A stretch of DNA of 64,000 nucleotides from Copromyces sp. CBS 386.78 (Eukaryota; Ascomycota; Sordariomycetes; Sordariales; Sordariaceae). The notes beneath the pieces were generated by a model. The model worked only from the letters and a program-made list of their open reading frames with translations, made no database searches and was not told the DNA's origin. Made by a program: the position numbers and the translations under genes. The stretch covers positions 368,541-432,540 of the forward strand of contig MU839108.1 in assembly GCA_030685235.1 (NCBI GenBank). The letters are read 5' to 3'. This document shows positions 24,205 to 31,049 of the stretch, one piece after another. The stretch's first letter is position 1. Each line of letters starts with the position of its first letter.

Positions 24205-24305
24205 AGGGAATTTCCTTTTTCCCTCCCCTATTAAAATTCTGACCAATCAGGTGCCGCGTAGAGTGCAAACCGTAGTTGACGTGCAAACCCTTGGTAACCT
24301 GCCTT

Positions 24306-27250
24306 TGCTTTAATGTCAGACCAACCCTTGAAGCCCCCTACAAAGCCTTTACAACCTCCCTATATTCCCGCTTCGGTACCTTAGGTATGTCTCGATAGTT
24401 CAGGTACTCAAACGATAAAAGAAATGCTTAGAGGTATTTTCCCACACTCTCAATCTCATACACACCTGCTTGTTGAACCTACTACCACAAACACGTCGCA
24501 TCAACGATGAGAGTTCTAACGGAGATCCTTTCTTCGTCTCCTGATTTTCAAAAATGAGTTTCCTGAGTATCAAGTTATCATGGCAGAGTGACTAGCTGTA
24601 TCCAACAGCCGTAACAAGGAGAGCAGAAGTTCAACCTGGGGCACCTGGGCAGAAGTAGAGTCCCCTCATATCAACTACACTTTCATGTTCATGCCATATC
24701 AGGGTCTAGTTGCCAGTTGCTCTTGGCTCTTCTCAGAAGTCTGATACCTGACCTGCACGAATAATCAGCTTTCACGCATGTCGCCAACTAGAGTATTCTG
24801 AGTTCATATTTGATCGTTGATTTATAGAAGTATGGAGATATCAAATACCTCCACCCGTTTCCCCCTCCAGCGCTAATGGTACTCTATTTCTCTACTAGCT
24901 ACTGCATTCCAGAGACCTTGCTGCGTCTTCGACACTGACTTCCCACCAGGGCTAACGGGAGTTTTGAGCTGGTTCCTCCTTGATAGCTTGACTCAGTCGA
25001 CTGGATGTAAGGTGGGAAGGGTTTTGACATTCTTTTCCTCTCACGCGCAGTTTGTTTTTGGCTTGTGTTGATTCTTTGCGTTCCTTTCTTGAAGAGTTCT
25101 ATTCCTGAGGTCAATCTATCGGTGGACGGAACAATCTTTCGAGGTATCAGTTCAGTGACGCTTATGTTGTTCGAACAACGATGACATGGTACAAGATTTT
25201 TATGGCAGTCATCTTGTGCAGCAAGAGCTCGAGTCACACATGGAAAAGCAAATGCCGGTTTCAAAATTGGACATGCCCATAGCGACTTCCTTGGAGAACT
25301 CTACCGTATCCAAGGGAACCCAACAAAACTCTTGTTGTTTCCTCTAACTTCGGTGTCTTGGTACTACCTCTACAGATTCAAGCTGTTATGTGGTACTAGG
25401 TACATCGCCGCCCCCTTCTATTAAATGGAATCAGAAGCTCAAATTGAGTCAAGTTTCCAAACCACAATGGCGTGCCAGCCCAGCCCAGTCTACCTATCTA
25501 CCTCTATGTAGTTATGTCCCGTCTCCCACTTGACTCTTGTACTCTCGTGGCTCTCGTGTCGTCTCCAGCGAGTCCAGCGCCTGAGCCCAGATCCTGCTTC
25601 CCTCGTATCAACCGCAAAATATCTGATGTTGGTTTCTTCTTCTTGGGGTGTTGTGTCTTGGGCGGCGCGGCCCTTGTTGCGAACCCAAGGGGTTGTTTCG
25701 TGCTTGATAGAGGAAGACGAGGTACGCTCGCCTGCCCCGCCATGGTTGAGGGGAATCTTGGGCTGGTCGTACTCGTTCCTTGACGTAGAGGTAGGTTGTA
25801 AATCCGATGTGGACTTTTAACAGTCTGTTCTTGTGACTAGAGCCGGAGCTGCAGTTTGCGGTTCGAGAGTCGAGTCTGTGTCATCCTTTTTTGAGGTCGA
25901 GTTTTCGGTAGGTATGTTGAGTCAGCCGTGGTTAGAGGTGGAGATATCGAGTCGCTGGACTGTGTTCGCCTGTGGAAATCATTCGTGAACGCTAACACGT
26001 TAGTACCTCTAATATGTCGTTGACACTTGGGAAATTAGGGAAATTGAATGGTACCTCTATAGGTGCCTGATTTCGGCTGGAATAAGGTACTTTATCGAGG
26101 GGTTAGAGAGAAGGAGAGGCATGACTGTCAGCTTATAGAGGTAATGTACTGAACTCGGGTTGTCAAGTTCCAAATGAGCGCGAGTGGGAAGGAAACCAAG
26201 TGTTCGCCATCGCTTCTGGTGTGGATGGCGGGGCCCGAAAGTTCGAGCGGTTAGCTTAGAGGTAGGTACCTGTAGGTTGTCGTCGGTCGCAAGTCGTTGA
26301 ATGGTGTTGTTATTGGATTCACCGCGAGTGTCTCAACTAGTTCTATGGGTCAAGATTGTGATGTGACTGATGTCCTGTCACCCAAGTGATTGCTGTTGGA
26401 TGATCAGAGGGTTCTCGCCTTGTTGAGTCCGGCTCTGCTGTTCCCGTGAAGCTGTCGCGCGTGAAGTGGAAGTGAATGTCGCTCATGATCTGGGCTGGGG
26501 GACTCCAACTTCGAGTATGATGAATCTGACCATGAGAGCACAGTCTGTTGTATCCTTTGGGCTCAAAATACAATCATGTTGCCGTGCTTCTGGTGTTCCT
26601 AATCGCCGTGTCCCCGTCGCGCCCGGCCCAGAATCGTATCGTAAATCCTGAGTGTTGCGGTCTGGTTGCCTCCAGTCTCACAGTACGGTGATCACAACTG
26701 GGCTTCAAGGTTCCTACAATATTCTAGCCGTAGATTAGTTGCTATAGTGATCCTCGAAGTAATTCCATGACTTGGACCTTCACGAGTGTGCGTAAGCAAC
26801 CTGGAGGGGGGCATTCACTGGCCTTCCCGGAGGTGACGAGCCCATCCAAGGTTCGCAGCTCACCACAACGTCGGCGTCGACGCGCGAAGCACAGGAAGTT
26901 GGTATCACAAAGGTCTATCAACAACTAACTAGGTAAAGTATCTCTATCCAAGCATCAAGACGAGGCCGTCGCCGTCGTCCTCGTTGTTGACGCTGGCCGC
27001 CCACTGAAGCTATCCGGCCCTTACAGCTCCCTCACCTTCCCATCCAGCCCCGTCCTGCCCCTCCTGGCCGCCCTGCCTGGCCTGGGCTCGCCCTCGTGGG
27101 TCATCCGAACTCGTCAGCCTGCCATATTCATCTGCCCCCTCCCGTCTCCGGGCCGTCAACTACGTCGCTGCCAGGTCCAGACGGTCCTTGACAGTCACTC
27201 CCGCCTGCTCCACCCTGTTTGTCAGTCGCTCAACCGTCAACAATAGCGTT
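24306..27250. other. GC-balanced region without a recognisable gene
   Basis: Open frames of 60-121 codons occur on both strands (for example 24899-25264 minus and 25472-25783 plus). None shows a domain, a codon pattern or a splice context that I trust. Nothing else stands out. Confidence 0.4.
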
Positions 27251-27258
27251 GCCCTCGA

Positions 27259-27319
27259 CCAATAGAAGTTCAGGCGACTGGCAGACGGGAGGTCTGGCCA
27301 GCCTCGCCCTCTATTTAAG
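27259..27319 (+). promoter_or_regulatory. Putative Pol II core promoter of the RNA cluster (CCAAT box and TATA-like box)
   Basis: CCAAT lies at 27259-27263 and TATTTAAG at 27312-27319, about 50 bp apart. A long pyrimidine tract (about 27323-27500) follows, typical of fungal transcription starts. No protein frame with a believable product follows, so the transcript is probably noncoding. Confidence 0.5.
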
Positions 27320-27613
27320 TTCTCCCTCTGGCGGTCTTTCTTCCTCCCTCTCTCTTCCCTGAACTCTTCCTTGCACAAACAGGCACACTTTTTTCCTCTT
27401 TTCTCACTTCCATTTGTCACCTTCCATTTCTTTCCTTCTTCTCTTCCCTTTTCTTGTCTTCCATCTTCATCTTCTTCCTGTACCATCCATCTTCCTCACC
27501 CCTCACTTGTCGCGTCGTCTGCCAGAGCACACACGCACAAGTATTTTCTTTTTTTTCTTTTTCGTCTTCTATCACCCCTCACCTTCATCATCACCTTCTT
27601 CCTTCATCATCCT

Positions 27614-27707
27614 GTGAAAACACATTCTGTGGGCGGGCCTTCAGCAGCGTGGCAACCTGCTGAGGGGTACAGGGGAGCTTGGCAACCTCCTTGGGCGGGT
27701 TTTCAAG
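27614..27707 (+). repeat. Structured 94-99-base module, copy 1
   Basis: It has the shared ends TGAAAAC and GGCGGGTTTTCAAG. The first inner hairpin is CAGCAG/CTGCTG around a loop containing GTGGCAAC. The second is GGAG/CTCC around TTGGCAAC. This copy lacks the first two bases of the outer stem seen in the other copies. Confidence 0.8.
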
Positions 27708-27911
27708 CAGCACTTCATCAGCTTCGTTCATCATCCTCTTCCTTCATCTTGTTCTTCCATCATCATCATTTTCTTTCATCGTCGTCTTCCTTCATCATCA
27801 TGATCTTCCATCAAGAGGTGGTCTTCTTTCTTTTTTTTTTCTTTCTTCTCTTTCTTTCTTCATCATCGTCGCTCACCATCAATCAACCTGATCAAGTGAT
27901 CATCAATACCA

Positions 27912-28113
27912 GTAAGTCATTTTTCCTTTTCTTCCAGTCCTTCACTTTCGCATCACTTCCATTGCCAATGATGATCCACATCTAAAATTGTCATTGTCAT
28001 TCCAAGGCCATCGCGCCCATGAAGACAAAAGATGTATCTGAGGCATCACTTCATCATCACCATCTTCTTCCATCGTCATCGAGCTTCAGCTAACCACCTT
28101 CAACATCAATCAG
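27912..28113 (+). other. Canonical fungal intron holding a C/D snoRNA candidate
   Basis: 5' site GTAAGT at 27912, branch site GCTAAC at 28089-28094, and 3' site CAG ending at 28113, 19 bases after the branch site. All three match the fungal consensus. The snoRNA candidate ends about 45 bases before the branch point. Confidence 0.65.
27963..28045 (+). ncRNA. Box C/D snoRNA candidate 1 (intronic)
   Basis: Terminal stem TGCC/GGCA (27963-27966 with 28042-28045), box C ATGATGA (27968-27974) and box D CTGA (28038-28041). ATGAAGA near 28018 is a possible box C'. Total 83 bases, inside the usual size range. The bases before box D (ACAAAAGATGTAT) would be the guide. I have not assigned an rRNA target. 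Confidence 0.65.
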
Positions 28114-28182
28114 GTTTTCATTGTCTCAACACATACCACAATGTCATATGATGCGCGGTGGGACTCCTTGTGCTGTGGCGGC

Positions 28183-28222
28183 ACTTGGGGGGGAGAGGCT
28201 GGCAACCTCTCCTGGGTGGGCA
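28183..28222 (+). repeat. Partial relative of the 94-99-base module
   Basis: GGAGAGG and CCTCTCC form a perfect 7-bp stem around CTGGCAA, followed by TGGGTGGG. This is the second hairpin and tail of the module with a different but still paired stem. Confidence 0.6.
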
Positions 28223-28274
28223 TCATCGACACACTCCTCGACTCTCGAGAGACACACACACACACACATGACAT

Positions 28275-28372
28275 CTTGAAAACACATTCTGTGGGCGGGC
28301 CTTCAAGCAGCTTGGCAACCTGTTTGGAGGGTACAGAGGGAGATTGGCAACCTCCTTGGGCGGGTTTTCAAG
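28275..28372 (+). repeat. Structured 94-99-base module, copy 2
   Basis: Outer stem CTTGAAAAC/GTTTTCAAG (9 bp). Inner hairpins: CACA/TGTG; AAGCAG/CTGTTT with one G-T pair around TTGGCAAC; and GGAG/CTCC around TTGGCAAC. Confidence 0.85.
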
Positions 28373-28418
28373 TGTCAAGCGACACTCATCATCATCCCCA
28401 ACACACATGCACTTCTCT

Positions 28419-28516
28419 CTTGAAAACACATTTCTGTGGGCGGGCCTTCAAGCAGCTTGGCAACCTGCTGTAGGGTACAGAGGGAGATTGGCAACCTCCT
28501 TGGGCGGGTTTTCAAG
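28419..28516 (+). repeat. Structured 94-99-base module, copy 3
   Basis: Same outer stem CTTGAAAAC/GTTTTCAAG. Inner hairpins AGCAG/CTGCT and GGAG/CTCC, both with TTGGCAAC in the loop. Confidence 0.85.
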
Positions 28517-28601
28517 CGACACACATCCATCACTTCCTCATCATCCAACACCCAACACATACACTTCAACATCACCCTCGACAAGCGTCGTGACTTACTA
28601 A

Positions 28602-28700
28602 CTTGAAAACACATTTTCTGTGGGCGGGCCTCCAGCAGCTTGGCAACCTGCTTGGAGGGTACAGAGGGAGCTTGGCAACCTCCTTGGGCGGGTTTTCAAG
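28602..28700 (+). repeat. Structured 94-99-base module, copy 4
   Basis: Same outer stem. Inner hairpin CAGCAG/CTGCTT around TTGGCAAC, then GGAG/CTCC around TTGGCAAC. It is directly preceded by TTACTAAC, a strong branch-site match. In this copy a 3' splice site could fall at the CCAG inside the module. Confidence 0.85.
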
Positions 28701-28838
28701 ACGGCACACACACCGGACACCAGGTGGCACTGGAAACAGTCCGGTCGGCACAGGCACATACAGTGGGCAGTGGGCTGTGGGCAGCAGTGGGCATGGGCAC
28801 TTGGGGGCAGTGGGTTTTCTGGGGGTCCTCTTCTTTTT

Positions 28839-28925
28839 CCCGAATGATGAAAAACACAAACTTTTTCCAGCTTTTGTTCCGAGGAACACATATGCTATTG
28901 TCATTGTCATTGTCAATCTGACGGG
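28839..28925 (+). ncRNA. Box C/D snoRNA candidate 2
   Basis: Terminal stem CCCG/CGGG (28839-28842 with 28922-28925), box C ATGATGA (28844-28850) and box D CTGA (28918-28921). Total 87 bases. The guide before box D is ATTGTCATTGTCAAT, built from a small repeat. No clear C'/D' pair. It is followed by GC hairpin copy 1. Confidence 0.65.
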
Positions 28926-28998
28926 AGCTTGAGGGGGGTGGTTTCCCTTTGGTGTTTTTCTTGGTGGCCGCTGTGAAGCCTAGAAAACATCGAGGGGA

Positions 28999-29047
28999 GG
29001 CTGCGGGGAGGATTGTCTGGGTTGTGACCTGGACACCTCTCCGCGGT
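28999..29047 (+). repeat. GC-rich hairpin, copy 1
   Basis: GCGGGGAGG pairs with CCTCTCCGC (one G-T pair). The inner part has TGTC/GACA. It lies about 73 bases after snoRNA candidate 2. Confidence 0.75.
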
Positions 29048-29111
29048 CGTCAACGATTCGCATCATGGGGTTGGTATCGTGGGGTTGGCAGATCTTGTTC
29101 TTCTTGATCTT

Positions 29112-29212
29112 CCCGAGTGATGAAGACACAGTCAGTCGTGTTGAGCACGATATCATCTGAGGCCAAGAGGCTTGGTGCCTGGGCCGTGATGAGACATTGT
29201 CATTCTGACGGG
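29112..29212 (+). ncRNA. Box C/D snoRNA candidate 3 with all four boxes
   Basis: Terminal stem CCCG/CGGG (29112-29115 with 29209-29212), box C GTGATGA (29117-29123), D' CTGA (29157-29160), C' GTGATGA (29186-29192) and D CTGA (29205-29208). Every box is a perfect consensus match in the right order. This is the strongest snoRNA call here. Guides would be GAGCACGATATCAT before D' and GAGACATTGTCATT before D. Targets are not assigned. Confidence 0.75.
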
Positions 29213-29274
29213 AAAGTTTGGAAGGTGCCTGGTTTCCTTGATGAGCTTGGTGAGCTTGGGTGGTGAACATCATG

Positions 29275-29332
29275 GGCTGCGGGGAGGTTGTCTGGGTTCG
29301 CTTCCATGTGTTCCTGGGCACCTCCCCGCGGT
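29275..29332 (+). repeat. GC-rich hairpin, copy 2
   Basis: GCGGGGAGG and CCTCCCCGC form a perfect 9-bp stem. In copies 1 and 3 the same position carries a G-T pair. It follows snoRNA candidate 3 by about 62 bases. Confidence 0.8.
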
Positions 29333-29617
29333 CAGCACTTGGGGGATTTGATATCAGGTACCTACATGCTTGTTCGTTTCTTTTTGTCTTTGTCGTTTTC
29401 ATTTGGTCTTGTTCTTTTGTCAGTTGTTTTTACCTCTATCTTTCTGTTCGGTCTTGTCGTTGCGCTTCACACTCACTTCGTGTTTCTTCTTCTCATCTTG
29501 TTTCTTCTTCATTCATGTGTGTTCTTCATTGTTCCTGTCTCTTCTTCTCATGTTCGTCATTCATCTCACACTTCATGTCATCCTTCTTCTAATGTTTCAC
29601 CTTCTCCTCTCTTCTCT

Positions 29618-29686
29618 CCCCGATGAAGTTTGGTTTGCAAGTGCGCCACTGGTAGTTCCAGCATAGGCAGTGCCTATGGCTGAGGG
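29618..29686 (+). repeat. AAGT-loop hairpin module, copy 1
   Basis: It starts CCCGATGAAGT and ends GGCTGAGGG. The hairpin CATAGGC/GCCTATG closes AGT at 29662-29678. The outer CCC/GGG with GATGA and CTGA just inside resembles a C/D box frame. Confidence 0.7.
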
Positions 29687-29710
29687 TCTTCCGAAACTTC
29701 CTTTTCTGTT

Positions 29711-29776
29711 CCCGATGATGTCTGGTGTCAAGTGCACCACCGGCTAGGCCGGTAAACCGAGTGGTCTGGCGGAGGG
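29711..29776 (+). repeat. AAGT-loop hairpin module, copy 2
   Basis: It starts CCCGATGATGTCTGGTG. Hairpin ACCGGC/GCCGGT around TAG (29739-29753), then AAACCGAGTGG and an end TCTGGCGGAGGG. Confidence 0.75.
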
Positions 29777-29815
29777 ATCAAGTCATCTGTTTTTCGGTGT
29801 TTTTTTTTTCCTTTT

Positions 29816-29882
29816 CCCAATGATGTCTGGTGTCAAGTGCACCACTGCCAAGTGGTGGTAAACCAAGTGGTCTGACGGAGGG
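29816..29882 (+). repeat. AAGT-loop hairpin module, copy 3
   Basis: It starts CCCAATGATGTCTGGTG. Hairpin ACTGCC/GGTGGT with two G-T pairs around AAGT (29844-29859). It ends TCTGACGGAGGG, with a good box D (CTGA). Confidence 0.75.
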
Positions 29883-29924
29883 TTTGTGTTTTCTCCTTTT
29901 CTCTTTCACTTTTTTTCTTTTTTC

Positions 29925-29992
29925 CCCGATGATGTCTGGTGTCCAAGTGGCCCACCGTCAAGTGGCGGTAAACCGAGTGGTCTGGCGGAGGG
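29925..29992 (+). repeat. AAGT-loop hairpin module, copy 4
   Basis: It starts CCCGATGATGTCTGGTG. Hairpin ACCGTC/GGCGGT with one G-T pair around AAGT (29954-29969). It ends TCTGGCGGAGGG. A T-rich run precedes it. Confidence 0.75.
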
Positions 29993-30016
29993 GTTATGTT
30001 ATCTTCTTGTCTTTTT

Positions 30017-30098
30017 CCCAATGAAGTTTGGTTAGCGAGTGCGCCACTGAGCTCTGGCAAGTGTCATCTCAGCAGAGGCAAGTGCCTCTGGCCGAGGG
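30017..30098 (+). repeat. AAGT-loop hairpin module, copy 5
   Basis: It starts CCCAATGAAGT and is closest to copy 1. It carries two hairpins with an AAGT loop: TGGC/GTCA, and AGAGGC/GCCTCT at 30074-30089. It ends GGCCGAGGG. Confidence 0.7.
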
Positions 30099-30106
30099 TT
30101 CAGTTA

Positions 30107-30173
30107 CCGAATGATGCTTGGTGTCAAGTGCACCACCAACAAGTGTTGGTAAACCAAGTGGTCTAGCTGACGG
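30107..30173 (+). repeat. AAGT-loop hairpin module, copy 6
   Basis: It starts CCGAATGATGCTTGGTG. Hairpin ACCAAC/GTTGGT around AAGT (30135-30150). It ends CTAGCTGACGG and runs directly into GC hairpin copy 3. Here the box C-like ATGATG, box D CTGA and CCG/CGG closing stem are all present. Confidence 0.75.
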
Positions 30174-30219
30174 GCTGCGGGGAGGCTGTCTGGGTACGTC
30201 CTGGACACCTCTCCGCGGT
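30173..30219 (+). repeat. GC-rich hairpin, copy 3
   Basis: GCGGGGAGG pairs with CCTCTCCGC (one G-T pair), with TGTC/GACA inside. It directly abuts AAGT-loop module copy 6. Confidence 0.78.
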
Positions 30220-30476
30220 AACCTGCAAAGGAAACCTTGTTCCATTTCATGGAGTGTTGTTAACGCGTGGTTCCCTACGGTCTGCCGGGGTGTCGACGTT
30301 AACTACCACAGCACGAACCACCTCAGTCCCATCCTGGCATCGTGGCTTGCCCGTGCTGGTCGGCATATGAGAAGGTCTCGGTAGATGCTGTAGAGAGAAC
30401 CTCATGAGTATCGAGAGACGGCTGGATCTGGGGGATGTCGATTTCCATTTCGTACCAACTGGGTGATTCCACATGT

Positions 30477-30541
30477 CCACAACTGGGGGCTGTCCGCAAC
30501 TGGGGGCTGTCCGCAACTGGGGGTCCTCATAGCTGGGGGTT
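30477..30541 (+). repeat. Short tandem repeat, unit about 17 bp
   Basis: The unit CCGCAACTGGGGGCTGT recurs three times, with a fourth decayed copy (ATAGCTGGGGGTTGT). Confidence 0.7.
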
Positions 30542-30716
30542 GTTCGGAAGGATGTCCAACACTGTTCTCCGTCATCCTCCGGTCCGGCTTTGTTCCTTTC
30601 CTTTTTCTCTCTGTTTTGTTCTCTTTTTTCTTCTCTTCTCGCTGTTTTCTTCGCTTTTTTTTTCTTCTCCTTCTCTGCGTTTTCTCCTTCTCTGCGTTTT
30701 CTCCTTGCTGCCTCTG

Positions 30717-30767
30717 GTAAGTTTCTCCTGTACCTTCTTCCTCGACATCCGCTAACATTAGTCACAG
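30717..30767 (+). other. Likely 51-bp intron
   Basis: 5' site GTAAGT at 30717, branch site GCTAAC at 30751-30756 and 3' site CAG ending at 30767. It is a complete consensus in a short segment, preceded by a long CT-rich tract. I could not connect it to a protein-coding frame. Confidence 0.5.
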
Positions 30768-31049
30768 TTCGTCTTCAACTTTCCCATTCAACATGGAAGA
30801 AGCCAGGTTGGGTAGTTGGGCTGCCGTGTCCTTACGATGATCCCATCCTGGCTTTCGCGTTTGCTTTTCCAAAGCACCGCCGGGTGACGTGGATATGGCG
30901 GACCGCTTCGTCGCCGCAGGAATAGGGTGGAACCAGTGCCCAGGTGCGCCTGGGAAAAACTCCCTTCCATGTCCTCGTCCCTGGCACCCAGTACTGCTTG
31001 CTCCATCGTGTATGGATCCTTCAGGATCGTAACACTTCACCATTTCTTT

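Larger units (their letters stand above)
23775..24305. mobile_element. Short element with imperfect TIRs carrying a tRNA-like unit and three hairpins
   Basis: The left end (about 23790-23853) reads GTTTGCAC, TCAAACTA, CTTTGCA and then CATCTGATTGGTC. The right end, in reverse complement (about 24300-24237), reads GTTTGCAC, GTCAACTA, GTTTGCAC and then CACCTGATTGGTC. These match over roughly 60 bp with small gaps, so the 530-bp segment is bounded by diverged inverted repeats. I cannot fix the exact ends or the target duplication. There is no transposase. Everything distinctive in the segment (tRNA-like unit, hairpins) lies between the repeats. Confidence 0.6.
27345..30240 (+). ncRNA. Putative noncoding host transcript carrying C/D snoRNAs and repeated hairpin modules
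   Basis: The segment starts just after a promoter-like region and contains a canonical intron (27912-28113) with a box C/D snoRNA candidate inside it. It holds two more snoRNA candidates, four copies of a 94-99-base module, three GC-rich hairpins and six hairpin modules with an AAGT-type loop, all on the plus strand. Fungi commonly place snoRNAs in introns of noncoding host genes, and this layout fits. The open frames here (for example 27371-27985) are Phe/Ser runs from CT-rich DNA. The 3' end is not defined. Another intron-like segment at 30717-30767 may mean that transcription continues. The downstream modules could equally be separate transcripts, because T-runs separate them. Confidence 0.45.

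Noticed and set aside
27371..27985. 204-codon plus-strand frame, Phe/Ser-rich
   Set aside because: Composition comes from a CT-rich tract read in three frames at once. It runs through a hairpin module and across a 5' splice site.
28239..28268. (CA)n and other short simple repeats as possible functional elements
   Set aside because: Ordinary microsatellites. Only those forming part of transposon ends are reported.
30247..30765. 172-codon minus-strand frame rich in Lys, Glu and Arg
   Set aside because: It is the antisense of a polypyrimidine tract next to an intron on the plus strand; low-complexity artefact.
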